NCBI RefSeq assembly: GCF_009184865.1
Contig: NZ_CP045096.1
Coordinates: 6,138,001 to 6,202,000, forward strand
DNA length: 64,000 nt
Reading direction: 5' to 3'
Origin: Streptomyces phaeolivaceus
Lineage (GTDB): Bacteria; Actinomycetota; Actinomycetes; Streptomycetales; Streptomycetaceae
Shown in pieces: positions 8,859-17,707 of the stretch; within the stretch, counting starts at the first letter, position 1; every line of letters begins with the position of its first letter. Under the pieces are notes generated by a model. That model was not told the DNA's origin and searched no databases. It saw only the letters and a list, made by a program, of their open reading frames with translations. A program made the position numbers and the translations under genes.

Positions 8859-10190
8859 TCAGAAGGCGGTGAGGTAGCGGTCGTGCTCCCAGTCGGAGAC
8901 GGCGGCGTGGTAGGCGAAGAACTCGTCCTTCTTCAGGTTCGCGAAGTAGTCGGCGACCCCCGGGCCGGCGACGTCGAGGGTTCCCCTGACGATGTCGTCG
9001 GCCTCGAAGGCCTCGACGGCGTTCAGCAGCGTCAGCGGGAAGGGGGTCTCGGGACCGGTGCCGACCTCGCCGAGGGAGAGGCCGCCGGCGATGCCGTCGA
9101 GGCCGGCGTCCACGGCCGCGGCGATGGCGAGATAAGGATTGGCCGCGCCGTCGCCGCCGCGCAGCTCGATGCGCTGGTTGTCCGGGATGCGCACGTACTG
9201 GGTCCGGTCGTTGCCGCCGTACGTCGGCAGTTTGGGGGCCCAGGTCGCACCGCTCGCGCTGGAGGCGACCGCGCCGGTGCGCTTGTAGGAGTTGACCGTC
9301 GGTGCGATGACCGCCTGCAGCGCGGTCGCGTGCTCCAGGATGCCGGCGACGAAGGAGTACGCCGTCTTCGACAGCCCCAGTCCGACCGGGTCCTCGTCGC
9401 CCTCGCCGCTCGCCGGGAAGACCGGGGTGTCGGTCGCGGTGTCGCGCAGGGAGAGGTGGAGGTGGAGGCCGGAGCCGGTGCGGTCGGCGAACGGCTTCGG
9501 CATGAAGGTCGCGATCATGCCCCGCTCCTGGGCGAGCACGCTCAGCAGGTAGCGGAGGGTGATGACCCGGTCGGCCGTCGTCAGGGCGTCGGCGTACTGG
9601 AAGTTCTGCTCGAACTGGCCGTTGCCGTCCTCGTGGTCGTTGGCGTAGTTGCCCCAGCCGAGCTGGTTCATCGCGGTGCTGATCGAGGTCAGGTGGTCGT
9701 ACATCCGGGTGACGCCACGCGCGTCGTAGCACGGCTGGGCCGCGATGTCGGCGCTGTCCGCCGGGACCAGGGCACCCGCCGCGTCGCGCTTGAGGAGGAA
9801 GTACTCCACCTCGGCGCCGGCGTAGGGCGCGAAGCCGGCGGCGGCGGCCTTGGCGACGACCTGTTTGAGGATCACGCGGGGAGCGAAGGGCCACGGCTCG
9901 CCCTCCACGTGGGGGTCGCAGTGGACGATCGCCAGGCCTTCCTTGACGAACGGGACGGGCGTGAAGGAGGAGACGTCCGGAATCGCCATCAGGTCGGGGT
10001 CCTTGGGCTCCTGCCCGATCGCGCCCACGGCGTACCCGGCGAAGCCGACGCCCGCCGTCGCCAGCTCGTCGACAGCCTCGACAGGCACGAGCTTGGCACA
10101 CGGCTTGCCGTTGAGGTCGACGAAGAGCGCCAGGAGGAACTTGGTGCCGCTGGCCTCACAGAGGGCGGCCAGGTCGAGGTTGTCGGGCAT
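8859..10190 (-). CDS. gmaS: Type III glutamine synthetase-like ligase, probable gamma-glutamylmethylamide synthetase
   Basis: This 443-residue glutamine synthetase-fold enzyme has a short N-terminal beta-grasp domain followed by the catalytic domain: AGAEVEYFLL and GNGQFEQNF provide metal and glutamate ligands, ATFMPKPFADRTGSGLH the ATP site, and IELRGGDGAANPYLA the late Arg/Glu motif. GlnT/GmaS-type members ligate ammonia or methylamine to glutamate. Being first in an operon with the split N-methylglutamate synthase genes and an amine oxidase favours methylamine. AGGAGTC lies just upstream of the ATG. Ammonia or other small amines remain possible. Confidence 0.8.
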   Translation of the reverse strand: MPDNLDLAALCEASGTKFLLALFVDLNGKPCAKLVPVEAVDELATAGVGFAGYAVGAIGQEPKDPDLMAIPDVSSFTPVPFVKEGLAIVHCDPHVEGEPWPFAPRVILKQVVAKAAAAGFAPYAGAEVEYFLLKRDAAGALVPADSADIAAQPCYDARGVTRMYDHLTSISTAMNQLGWGNYANDHEDGNGQFEQNFQYADALTTADRVITLRYLLSVLAQERGMIATFMPKPFADRTGSGLHLHLSLRDTATDTPVFPASGEGDEDPVGLGLSKTAYSFVAGILEHATALQAVIAPTVNSYKRTGAVASSASGATWAPKLPTYGGNDRTQYVRIPDNQRIELRGGDGAANPYLAIAAAVDAGLDGIAGGLSLGEVGTGPETPFPLTLLNAVEAFEADDIVRGTLDVAGPGVADYFANLKKDEFFAYHAAVSDWEHDRYLTAF

Positions 10191-10653
10191 GATGACTCCT
10201 GAAGTCAGGTTAACTGAAGTGAATCAGCGTCTCCGCTGAGTAGACATAGTGAATATTTCGCTCTCGTTTCGGATTGATGAGGTCTGTATCTCGTGAGCCT
10301 CGGATCCGGCCTTACGGGTCGCACGGTCGACGCGCGTCGCGGCGGCCGTGCGACGAGTCGCCGTCGTCGAACGCGGCTCGCGCCGAGCCAGGGTCGCGAG
10401 GTTCACACCGGGGAGATGTCCCCGCCCACGCGGCTTGCCGCGGGCGAGGACGCCGCCAGGGCGGCAGGCGCACCGGTCCGGTTACCGCGACAGCGCCCAC
10501 GGGACGGCGGCCGTACGCCGTTTCGGCGTGCGACGCCACACGCGGGTCGCCCGGCTCGGTGCGGGTTCCAGGAGGCGCACCGAGCCGGCCAGGAGATCCT
10601 CGATCACCTGCTCGGGCATGTCCGTGTCCAGGCGGCCCCTGACAGTCCGGCGC
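10191..10653. promoter_or_regulatory. Upstream region of the gmaS operon
   Basis: This 463-base gap follows the monooxygenase gene and precedes gmaS on the minus strand. Its gmaS-proximal end is relatively AT-rich and contains CTGAAGT twice (10199-10205 and 10214-10220), 15 bases apart and flanking GTTAAC, which could be a regulator site. The rest has a weak 45-codon minus-strand frame (10482-10619) without recognisable similarity. I cannot place a clear -35/-10 pair. Confidence 0.35.
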
Positions 10654-11697
10654 TCACTGGAAGGCCGGCACGACCTCCTTGATGAACAGCTCCAGGGACT
10701 TGCGCTTCTCCTCGTGCGGCAGGCTGTTGTCGATCCAGAAGCTGTACTCGTCGACGCCGAGCTCCTCGTAGGCGCGCAGGCGTTCGATGACCTCGGCCGG
10801 GGTGCCGATCATCGCTGTCTTGTGGAGCGACTCCGGGCGGAACTCGGGCCGTTCCTCGAACTTCGACTCGGGGCTGGGCGGCAGGAAGCCGTTGACCGGG
10901 GTGGTCTTGTTGCCGAACCAGGCGTCGAAGGTGCGGTAGAAGCGGTTGACGGCCTCGGCGGCCGGGCGCCAGCCTTCCGGGTCGTCGGGGGAGTGGACGT
11001 GCGTGTGCCGCAGCACCATCAGCTCGGGGCGCGGCACCTCGGGGTGGTTGGCCACGGCGGTGTCGAACTTCCCCTTGAGGGCGACGACTTCCTCGTCGCC
11101 CTTCATCAGCGGGGTGACCATGACGTTGCAGCCCTGCTCCACCGCGAAGTCGTGCGAGGCGGGGTCGCGCGCGGCGATCCACATGGGCGGGGTGGGCCGC
11201 TGCACCGGCTTGGGGACGCTGGTCGAGGTCGGGAACTGCCAGATCTCGCCGTCGTGGGCGTAGTCGCCCTGCCACAACGCCCGTACGGCCGGGACGAGTT
11301 CGCGCAGGTGCTTGCCGCCGTCCGCCGCCGGGAGGCCGCCCGCCAGCCGGTCGAACTCGAACTGGTAGGCGCCCCGGGCGAGTCCGACCTCCATCCGGCC
11401 GTCGCTGATGACGTCGAGCAGCGCGCACTCGCCGGCGACCCGGATCGGGTGCCAGAACGGGGCGATGACGGTCCCGGCGCCCAGCCGGATCGTCGAGGTC
11501 TTCGCGGCGAGGTGGGCGAGCAGGGGCATCGGGCTCGGGGAGATCGTGTACTCCATCGAGTGGTGCTCGCCGATCCACACCGTGCCGAACCCGCCGGCCT
11601 CGGCCATCAGCGTCAGCTCGGAGAGGTTCTCGAAGAGCTGCCGGTGACTGACCTCCTCGTCCCAGCGCTCCATGTGCACGAACAACGAAAACCTCAT
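10654..11697 (-). CDS. Luciferase-like flavin-dependent monooxygenase
   Basis: This 347-residue bacterial luciferase-type TIM barrel begins MRFSLFVHMERW and carries WIGEHHSMEY, GAGTVIAPFWHPIRVAGE and GRMEVGLARGAYQFEF, all standard for LLM-class oxygenases that use reduced FMN from a partner reductase. The partner is probably the flavin reductase encoded across the divergent promoter (17708-18211). Together they would form a two-component oxygenase, the type known to start trigonelline breakdown by direct ring cleavage. The start overlaps the tautomerase stop by 4 bases. Confidence 0.82.
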   Translation of the reverse strand: MRFSLFVHMERWDEEVSHRQLFENLSELTLMAEAGGFGTVWIGEHHSMEYTISPSPMPLLAHLAAKTSTIRLGAGTVIAPFWHPIRVAGECALLDVISDGRMEVGLARGAYQFEFDRLAGGLPAADGGKHLRELVPAVRALWQGDYAHDGEIWQFPTSTSVPKPVQRPTPPMWIAARDPASHDFAVEQGCNVMVTPLMKGDEEVVALKGKFDTAVANHPEVPRPELMVLRHTHVHSPDDPEGWRPAAEAVNRFYRTFDAWFGNKTTPVNGFLPPSPESKFEERPEFRPESLHKTAMIGTPAEVIERLRAYEELGVDEYSFWIDNSLPHEEKRKSLELFIKEVVPAFQ

Positions 11698-11927
11698 GAC
11701 TGCTCCTCCGCTGCCGTTCCGGCGGCTGCTGTTGTCGCTGCGTCCATCTCGGTGAGGGTGATGTCACCGGTCGCCCAGTGGCTCCGGGGGACCTCGTGGA
11801 CGACGACCCGGATGTACTCGGGCCGGGTGTTCACGGTGCGCAGGACCGCTTCGTGGACCTCGTGGATCAACTCCCGGATCTGCGCCGGGCTGCGGCCCTC
11901 GGCGAGGGTGATGGCGACCTGTGGCAT
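11694..11927 (-). CDS. 4-oxalocrotonate tautomerase-like protein
   Basis: This 77-residue member of the tautomerase superfamily begins MPQVAITLAEGRSPAQIREL, so Pro2 would become the N-terminal catalytic base after Met removal. The core IHEVHEAVLRTVNTRPEYIRVVVHEVP is typical, followed by an Ala/Thr-rich tail. Such enzymes isomerise enols or unsaturated diacids in ring-cleavage pathways. It lies between the monooxygenase and aldehyde dehydrogenase genes and overlaps the former. Confidence 0.78.
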   Translation of the reverse strand: MPQVAITLAEGRSPAQIRELIHEVHEAVLRTVNTRPEYIRVVVHEVPRSHWATGDITLTEMDAATTAAAGTAAEEQS

Positions 11928-11933
11928 GCCGGC

Positions 11934-13424
11934 TCAGCTCCGCATCGTGAACGGGTCGGCCACGGGCTCCTCGCTCGTGTTGATCCAGACGCTCTTGAGC
12001 CGCGTGTACTCCAGAATCGTCTCGGTGCCGTGCTCGACGCCGACCCCGCTGGTCTTGAAGCCCTGGCGCGGGGACATCGGGGACATGGCCCGGTAGGTGT
12101 TGACCCAGATGGTCCCGGCGTCCAGACGCGCCGCCATCCGGTGCGCGCGGGAGAGGTTGGTCGTCCACACCCCGGCCGCGAGCCCGTACTCGGTGTCGTT
12201 GGCCAGCCGGACGACCTCCTCCTCCGTGTCGAACGGCATGACCGCGAGCACGGGGCCGAAGATCTCCTCCCGTACGACGCGCATGCCGTTGTCGACGTCC
12301 ACGAGGACGGTCGGCTCGTAGAACCAGCCGCCGAGGCCGCCGTCGGTGGCCCGGCCGCCGGTCAGCACCCGGGCGCCTTCGCCGCGGCCGAGGTCGACGT
12401 ATCCGGCGACCTTGTCGCGCTGGTCCTCGAAGGCCAGCGGGCCCAGCTCGGTCTTCTCGTCCAGGGGGTCGCCGATGACGATGGTCCGGGCGCGTTCCGA
12501 GACCCGTTCGAGCAGCTCGTCGTAGACGGACCGGTGGGCGAACACCCGGCTGCCGGCGATGCAGGTCTGCCCGGCGGCGGCGAAGATGCCGGCGACCACG
12601 CCCATCGCCGCGTTCGGGACGTTCGCGTCCTCGAAGACGATGTTGGGCGACTTGCCGCCGAGTTCGAGCGTGGAGCCGATGAAACGGCTCGCGGTGGCCG
12701 CGGCGATGCGCGCCCCGGTCGCCGTGCTGCCGGTGAAGGAGATCTTCGCCAGGTCGCGGTGGTCGACGAGGGCCTGTCCGGCCTCGGCGCCGAACCCGGT
12801 GACGACGTTCACCGCGCCCGGCGGGAAGCCCGCTTCGATGGCCAGTTCGGCGAGCCTGAGCACGGTTGCCGAGGTGTACTCCGAGGGCTTGATCACGACC
12901 GTGTTCCCGGCGCAGAGCGCGGGCGCCAGCTTGCTGCTGGTCAGCGTCAGCGGGGAGTTCCAGGGCGTGATGGCGCCGACGACGCCCAGGGGCTCGCGGG
13001 CCGTGTAGTTGAGGACCTGGCGGTCGGAGGTCGGGATGAAGTCGCCGTGGATCTTGTCGGCCAGTCCGGCGTAGTAGTAGTAGTACTCGGGCAGGGTGGC
13101 CAGCTGGCCTCGCATCTCGCGCAGCAGCTTGCCGTTGTCCTGCGTTTCCATCCGGGCCAGGTCCTCGGCGTTCTCCGCGATCAGGTCGCCCAGGCGCCGC
13201 AGCAGATGGCCGCGCTTCGTCTGGCTGAGGTCGCGCCAGCGCGGGTCCTCGAACGCCTTCCGCGCGGCGGTCACCGCCTTGTCGATGTCGGCGGCGTTGC
13301 CGCGCGCGGCCCGGTAGAGGACCTCGCGGGTGGCCGGGTTGACGCTCTCGAAGTACTCGCCCGACGCGGGCTCGGTCCAGGCCCCGCCGATGAAGTGCCG
13401 CCAGGTGGTGGTGGGTTCAGGCAT
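11934..13424 (-). CDS. NAD(P)-dependent aldehyde dehydrogenase
   Basis: This 496-residue ALDH has all key positions visible: Asn156 in TPWNSP, Lys179 in VVIKPSE, the glycine motif FTGSTATG (231-237), Glu254 in LELGGKSPN and nucleophile Cys288 in AGQTCIAGSR. In this operon it would oxidise an aldehyde or hydroxylactone formed after ring cleavage, or succinate semialdehyde. It is the only ALDH in the cluster, whereas the described trigonelline pathway uses two such oxidations, so it may serve both or the second enzyme may be elsewhere. Its start overlaps the hydrolase gene by 8 bases. Confidence 0.88.
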   Translation of the reverse strand: MPEPTTTWRHFIGGAWTEPASGEYFESVNPATREVLYRAARGNAADIDKAVTAARKAFEDPRWRDLSQTKRGHLLRRLGDLIAENAEDLARMETQDNGKLLREMRGQLATLPEYYYYYAGLADKIHGDFIPTSDRQVLNYTAREPLGVVGAITPWNSPLTLTSSKLAPALCAGNTVVIKPSEYTSATVLRLAELAIEAGFPPGAVNVVTGFGAEAGQALVDHRDLAKISFTGSTATGARIAAATASRFIGSTLELGGKSPNIVFEDANVPNAAMGVVAGIFAAAGQTCIAGSRVFAHRSVYDELLERVSERARTIVIGDPLDEKTELGPLAFEDQRDKVAGYVDLGRGEGARVLTGGRATDGGLGGWFYEPTVLVDVDNGMRVVREEIFGPVLAVMPFDTEEEVVRLANDTEYGLAAGVWTTNLSRAHRMAARLDAGTIWVNTYRAMSPMSPRQGFKTSGVGVEHGTETILEYTRLKSVWINTSEEPVADPFTMRS

Positions 13425-14148
13425 CCGCGCACGCTCCGATGAAGGTGGTGAGGCAGTCGACGAACGCCTGCGGGCGCTCGACGGGCAGCATGTGACGCGC
13501 CCGGGGGACGATCTCCGCCCGGCAGTCCGGCAACGCCGCGGCCAGCCGGTGGGTCATCTCGGGGGTGGACCCGGGGTCCTCCGCACCGGTCACCGCCAGG
13601 GCGGGTACGGCGATGGCGGCCAGGTCCGGTGCGAGGTCGGCGTCCGCCGTGGCGAACACGCGGTAGCAGTCGAGGAAGGACCCGACATCGTTGGCGAGGA
13701 GGGTGGCCTCGGTGCGGGCCACCACCTCGGGCGCCACATCGGTGCCGTCGTACCAGCGCTTCAGGGACGCCGCCGCGCTCGCCGTGAAGTCGGCCTCGGC
13801 GGTGCGCAGCCGGTCGAGGACGGACGCCCGCTCCTCGGCCGTACGCGCGCACACCGAACTCACCGAGATCAGCGTGGCCACCAGGTCCGGGCGGTGCAGC
13901 GCCACATGCTGGGCGACCAGGGCGCCCAGCGAGAAACCGACCAGATGGGAGCCGGCCGGGATCTCGTCGACCACTCCGGCGGCCAGCTCGGCGAGGGTCA
14001 CCCCGTCACGCACCGGCGGGCGGGTGCCGTGGCCCGGCAGATCGGGGGCGAGCACGGTGAAGCGGTCGGCCAGCAGCGCGGCGACGGGCTCCCACATGGT
14101 GTGGTCGAGCCCGACGCCGTGCAGCAGCACCACGGTGGGCCTGCTCAT
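13417..14148 (-). CDS. Alpha/beta hydrolase
   Basis: This 243-residue hydrolase has a complete triad: Ser73 in the nucleophile elbow VGFSLGAL, Asp191 in TGAEDPGS and His219 in RARHMLPVE. HGVGLDHTMW near the start forms the oxyanion loop and DLPGHG follows. ATG 14148 gives the standard N-terminus for the fold. The gene is 11 bases from the DUF1185 gene upstream and overlaps the aldehyde dehydrogenase. In the proposed pathway it would split an N-formyl enamine or lactone; the substrate is inferred. Confidence 0.85.
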   Translation of the reverse strand: MSRPTVVLLHGVGLDHTMWEPVAALLADRFTVLAPDLPGHGTRPPVRDGVTLAELAAGVVDEIPAGSHLVGFSLGALVAQHVALHRPDLVATLISVSSVCARTAEERASVLDRLRTAEADFTASAAASLKRWYDGTDVAPEVVARTEATLLANDVGSFLDCYRVFATADADLAPDLAAIAVPALAVTGAEDPGSTPEMTHRLAAALPDCRAEIVPRARHMLPVERPQAFVDCLTTFIGACADA

Positions 14149-14159
14149 GTATGCCTGGC

Positions 14160-14711
14160 CTACTGCTCGGTGGAGAGGGGGGCCAGACGCTGCTGGGGGC
14201 GACCCTGGGCGGCGGCGGCCAGCGCGATGACGATCTCGCCCGGGTGGGGGGCGTCGGCGAGCCTGACCTCGACGCTCTGGTGGTGCGAGCGGATCGTGGC
14301 GTCGGTGATGTGCTTCAGCGGGATGTCGAAGACCACCCCGGCGGGCCCGCGCTTCTCGACCGCCGGCAGCAGGGTGGTGGCGTTGGCCGCCTTGCGGAAG
14401 TGGTCGCCGAACTTCAGCGTGTGGATCAGCCCCGAGCCGTGCTCGATCTCGCCGTCCAGACCCACGATCGCCGCCTTGCCGTAGGCCTCCGCCGGGGCCT
14501 CCAGCGCGTCGAGCACCGCCGGGGCCAGCAGCGCGCCCAGGTCGGAGGCGTGCGCGTCGATACCGGGAGCGAGGTCCTCGACGAAGCCCTGACCGGCCCA
14601 CGGGTTGTCGATCACCGCGGCGACGACGGCGATCCGGGCGGGGCGGGCGAGCGCGCGACCGCCCTCGGTGCGGATCTCCTCGACGATGGTCACGATCTTG
14701 CGGACGCTCAT
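14160..14711 (-). CDS. DUF1185 / amino acid synthesis family protein, copy 1
   Basis: This 183-residue protein of the PF06684 (AA_synth, DUF1185) family opens MSVRKIVTIVEEI and has ARIAVVAAVIDNPWAGQGFVE, AYGKAAIVGLDGEIEHGSGLIH and the late HPGEIVIALAAAA. Structures of the family show a chorismate-mutase-like fold and its biochemical role is not settled. It is a paralogue of the gene immediately upstream, with its ATG overlapping that stop. The two probably form a heteromer or act on related intermediates. Confidence 0.8.
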   Translation of the reverse strand: MSVRKIVTIVEEIRTEGGRALARPARIAVVAAVIDNPWAGQGFVEDLAPGIDAHASDLGALLAPAVLDALEAPAEAYGKAAIVGLDGEIEHGSGLIHTLKFGDHFRKAANATTLLPAVEKRGPAGVVFDIPLKHITDATIRSHHQSVEVRLADAPHPGEIVIALAAAAQGRPQQRLAPLSTEQ

Positions 14712-15334
14712 GAGGGGACAACCTCCAGGGTTTCGGTGGTGACGACGGGGTCGGTCGTGCGGTCCCCGATACGGGGGTGCGGGCGCGGCCCCGTCGACGC
14801 CGCCGCGATGACGACGATCTCGTCCGCGCGCGGGGCGTCGGACACACGGGCACTGATGGTCTGGTAGTGGCTGCGCGTCGAGGCATGTGTCTTGTGCCAG
14901 AGCGGGACGATCAGAGTCTCGCCCGCCTCGGCCCGGGTGTCGGCGAAGCAGATGATCGACTCGCCGTGCAGGAACTCCCGTACCAGATTGCCGAAGTACG
15001 GCGTGTGGATGAGGGCCCCGGCGTGCTCGATCTCGCCCGCCGCGCCGACGACGGCGGCCTTGCCGAACGCCTCGATCTCGTCCACGCCGCCCAGGGAGGC
15101 GATGAGCCGGTCGGTCAGCACTCTGGCGAGCACCGGACCGACACGGGCCTGCTCCACGGAGAGGTCGGCCGAGGGGCCGGTGCCCAGCCACGGGTTCCGT
15201 ATGACCGCGGCGACGCTGGCTCTTCGCGTGGGCCGCGCGGGCGCCTCGCCCGCCTCGGTCAGAACGGCATCCCGGTACAGCACGAGTTTGCGGAGACCGA
15301 TGCTCTCGTCGAGGTGATCCATGCGCTCTTGCAT
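14708..15334 (-). CDS. DUF1185 / amino acid synthesis family protein, copy 2
   Basis: This PF06684 member of about 208 residues is homologous to the next gene: VAAVIRNPWLGTGPSADL, AFGKAAVVGAAGEIEHAG, LIHTPYFGNLVREFLHGE and RADEIVVIAAAS align position for position. Two nearby ATGs compete: 15334 has no clear ribosome binding site, while 15322 has AAGAG four bases upstream and would give 204 residues. It is the first gene of the catabolic operon, facing the divergent BCCT transporter. Confidence 0.78.
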   Translation of the reverse strand: MQERMDHLDESIGLRKLVLYRDAVLTEAGEAPARPTRRASVAAVIRNPWLGTGPSADLSVEQARVGPVLARVLTDRLIASLGGVDEIEAFGKAAVVGAAGEIEHAGALIHTPYFGNLVREFLHGESIICFADTRAEAGETLIVPLWHKTHASTRSHYQTISARVSDAPRADEIVVIAAASTGPRPHPRIGDRTTDPVVTTETLEVVPS

Positions 15335-15577
15335 GGCACAGGACGATAGGTGTCGTCTCTTGGGTCGGTCAAGGGGGTGGATGGGCAGGCTCCCCCGTGG
15401 TCTGTCCACCTTCTGTTCGATGCTGGTTACAGGCTTTTAACCTGCATTTATTGACGATCTTCAGAGGCGGTATGTGATTCCGCATCCCGCCCCCTTGACG
15501 CTCCATCGGTGGCGTGCCTTACTGCTGCTTGTATGCCAGAACCGGTGGCCATCGAGCCCCCGAACCCAAGGAGTTCC
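15335..15577. promoter_or_regulatory. Divergent promoter region, degradation operon / transporter operon
   Basis: About 240 bases separate two divergent operons. The middle is locally AT-rich (TTTTAACCTGCATTTATTGA near 15436-15455), the usual place for RNA polymerase and regulator binding. A TTGACG at 15496-15501 could be the -35 box of the transporter transcript. The GntR protein at the end of the transporter operon is the natural candidate to bind here. No palindrome is strong enough to name as operator. Confidence 0.45.
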
Positions 15578-17236
15578 ATGTCCAGTCACCTTGGAGCGGA
15601 CGCGGAGACACCGCCCGCGACACCGTCGGGGAGCAGCGGGGATATCGCCACGGACCGCACCGGAGCCGGAGCCGATCAGGACGGCGGCGGCAGACTCGGT
15701 TCCGTCTTCTGGACCTCGATCGGGATCTCTACGATCTTCGTGGCCTGGGCGGTGCTTTTCACGGACAACCTCAACAAGGTCACCAACACCTCGCTGAACT
15801 GGGTGACGTCCACGTTCGGCTGGTCCTACCTGGTGATCACGCTCGCCATCCTGATCTTCCTGGTGTTCCTGGCCTTCAGCCCCGCCGGCGACATCCGCCT
15901 GGGCAAGGACACCGACCGCCCCGAGTTCTCGACGCTCACCTGGTTCGCCATGATCCTCAGCGCGGTCATGGGCATCGGCCTGGTCTCGTACGGTGTCGCC
16001 GAACCGATCTCCCATCTGGCGACGCCCCCGCACGGACTCGCCGAGCCGAACACCCCGGCGGCGGCCGTCCGCGCCCTCCAGTACTCCTACTTCGACTGGG
16101 GCCTCCAGGCCTGGGCGATCTTCGCCGTCTTCGGGCTGGCCATCGCCTACTCGACCCACCGCAAGGGCCGGCGCACCCTGGTCAGCCAGCTGTTCGTGCC
16201 GCTGCTCGGCGACCGCGCGAACGGGCCGATCGGCAAGACCATCGACGTCCTCGCCGTGTTCGCGACCCTCTTCGGCACCACGACCTCCCTCGGCCTCGGC
16301 GCACTCCAGGTCAACAACGGACTCGGCCGGCTGTGGGGGATGCCGGTCAACAACGTCAGCCAGGTGCTGATCATCGCCGCCGTCACCTCGATCTTCACGC
16401 TCTCGGCGGTGACCGGCGTCAGCAAGGGCATCAAGTTCCTGAGCCAGGGCAGCACCCTGCTGGCGATCGGGCTCTTCGTCTTCATGCTGGTCGTCGGCCC
16501 GGCGGTCTTCCTCGCGAACCTGTACATCGAGTCCGTCGGCCAGTGGGCCACCGACTTCTTCCGGATGAGCCTCCAGGGCACCGCCTTCGGCGGGCTCGAA
16601 TGGATGCAGTGGTGGACCTACTTCATGATGGCCTGGTGGGTGTCGTGGGGCGCCTTCGTCGGTGTCTTCCTGGCCCGGATCTCGCGGGGCCGGACCATCC
16701 GCGGCTTCATCATGGGCGTCCTGGTCGTCCCCAGCGTGGTCTTCTTCACCTGGTTCACGGTCTTCGGCGGTACGGCGATCCACGTCGACATGTTCGAGGG
16801 CGGCGACATCGCCAAGCAGACCGCCGCCGACATCAACAGCGCGTTCTTCGCGACCCTCGACCACTTCCCGCTCTCCGGGGTCACCTCGGTGGTCGCGATC
16901 ATCCTGGTCGTGATGTTCTTCGTCTCCGGCGCCGACGCCAACACCTACGTGCTGTCCATGATGACGTCGAACGGCTCGCTCACCCCGCGTCGCCCGGTGC
17001 TCATCCTCTGGGGTGTGCTCACCGGTGTCACCGCCGTGGTCCTCATGCTCGCCGGCGGACTGAACGCCCTGCAGAACACCGTCATCGTGACATCCCTGCC
17101 CTTCCTCGTGATCATCGCCGGACTGGCGGTGTCCTTCTGGACGGAACTGAGAGCGGATCGGAGGGACGGCAGGGAAGCGCGCGAGCCGAGCGAACCGAGC
17201 ACGGACGAGAAGGAGACGACCGGTGCCGCACTCTGA
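15578..17236 (+). CDS. BCCT-family betaine/carnitine/choline transporter
   Basis: This protein of about 552 residues has roughly twelve hydrophobic segments. Family signatures include the Trp-rich region around TM8 (GGLEWMQWWTYFMMAWWVSWG), followed by FVGVFLARISRGRTIR. BCCT carriers take up quaternary ammonium compounds by sodium or proton symport or exchange. ATG 15578 was chosen because AAGGAG (15569-15574) lies just ahead; in-frame codons at 15509 and 15536 lack such a site. The long acidic N-terminus and charged C-terminus are cytoplasmic. It supports a betaine-type substrate for the catabolic block. Confidence 0.9.
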   Translation: MSSHLGADAETPPATPSGSSGDIATDRTGAGADQDGGGRLGSVFWTSIGISTIFVAWAVLFTDNLNKVTNTSLNWVTSTFGWSYLVITLAILIFLVFLAFSPAGDIRLGKDTDRPEFSTLTWFAMILSAVMGIGLVSYGVAEPISHLATPPHGLAEPNTPAAAVRALQYSYFDWGLQAWAIFAVFGLAIAYSTHRKGRRTLVSQLFVPLLGDRANGPIGKTIDVLAVFATLFGTTTSLGLGALQVNNGLGRLWGMPVNNVSQVLIIAAVTSIFTLSAVTGVSKGIKFLSQGSTLLAIGLFVFMLVVGPAVFLANLYIESVGQWATDFFRMSLQGTAFGGLEWMQWWTYFMMAWWVSWGAFVGVFLARISRGRTIRGFIMGVLVVPSVVFFTWFTVFGGTAIHVDMFEGGDIAKQTAADINSAFFATLDHFPLSGVTSVVAIILVVMFFVSGADANTYVLSMMTSNGSLTPRRPVLILWGVLTGVTAVVLMLAGGLNALQNTVIVTSLPFLVIIAGLAVSFWTELRADRRDGREAREPSEPSTDEKETTGAAL

Positions 17237-17660
17237 TCCGCTTTCCGACACCCGTCGTGCGCTGATCGAGAGGACGTGGGCAGCGGTCTGGGGCCAGGGA
17301 GACGTCGATGCCCTCGACGCGCTGCTGAGCCCGGCCTACCTCCGCTACGGCGGCGACCCGCAGCCGCAGGACCTGACCGCGTTCAAGGCCGCGATCGTCT
17401 CGACCCGGGCCGCCTTCCCGGACCTCGTCACCACCATCGACGACCTTGTGATCGAGGGCGACCGGGCCGCGATCCGCTGGCACAGCAGCGGCACCCAGAC
17501 CCACTCCTTCCTCGGTGTCCCGCCCACCAGGCGCCAGGTCGACGTCAGCGGCGCCACCTTCGCCCGCTTCGAAGGGGACCGCATCGTCGAGGAGCACGTG
17601 ACCTGGGACCCCCGGGCGCTGCTCTCGGCGCTGGGAGTCATCCGGGTCGGACAGGACTGA
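17223..17660 (+). CDS. SnoaL/NTF2-like protein
   Basis: This 145-residue protein has the cone-shaped NTF2 fold pattern: IERTWAAVWGQGDVDALDALL at the N-terminus, TFARFEGDRIVEEHVTWDP at the C-terminus. Relatives include polyketide cyclases, dehydratases and small isomerases. The GTG start overlaps the transporter gene by 14 bases, so translation is probably coupled. Its place beside flavin monooxygenase components suggests isomerisation or hydration of a ring-cleavage intermediate, but nothing fixes the reaction. Confidence 0.72.
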   Translation: MPHSDPLSDTRRALIERTWAAVWGQGDVDALDALLSPAYLRYGGDPQPQDLTAFKAAIVSTRAAFPDLVTTIDDLVIEGDRAAIRWHSSGTQTHSFLGVPPTRRQVDVSGATFARFEGDRIVEEHVTWDPRALLSALGVIRVGQD

Positions 17661-17707
17661 CGGGACCCGGGACAGAACCGACGATCACGATGACTAGGAG
17701 TTCTTTG

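Noticed and set aside
10482..10619. 45-codon minus-strand frame (MPEQVIEDLLAG) between the monooxygenase and gmaS genes
   Set aside because: There is no ribosome binding site and no recognised family. It could be a remnant but is not supportable as a gene.
10348..13442. Two long plus-strand frames over the monooxygenase, tautomerase and aldehyde dehydrogenase genes
   Set aside because: The minus-strand genes carry intact catalytic motifs. The plus-strand translations show no domain and no ribosome binding sites.
15461..17251. 596-codon minus-strand open frame across the BCCT transporter
   Set aside because: It is antisense to a clear transporter with membrane segments. The translation is rich in Asp, Glu, Arg and His without family similarity, a common artefact in high-GC DNA.
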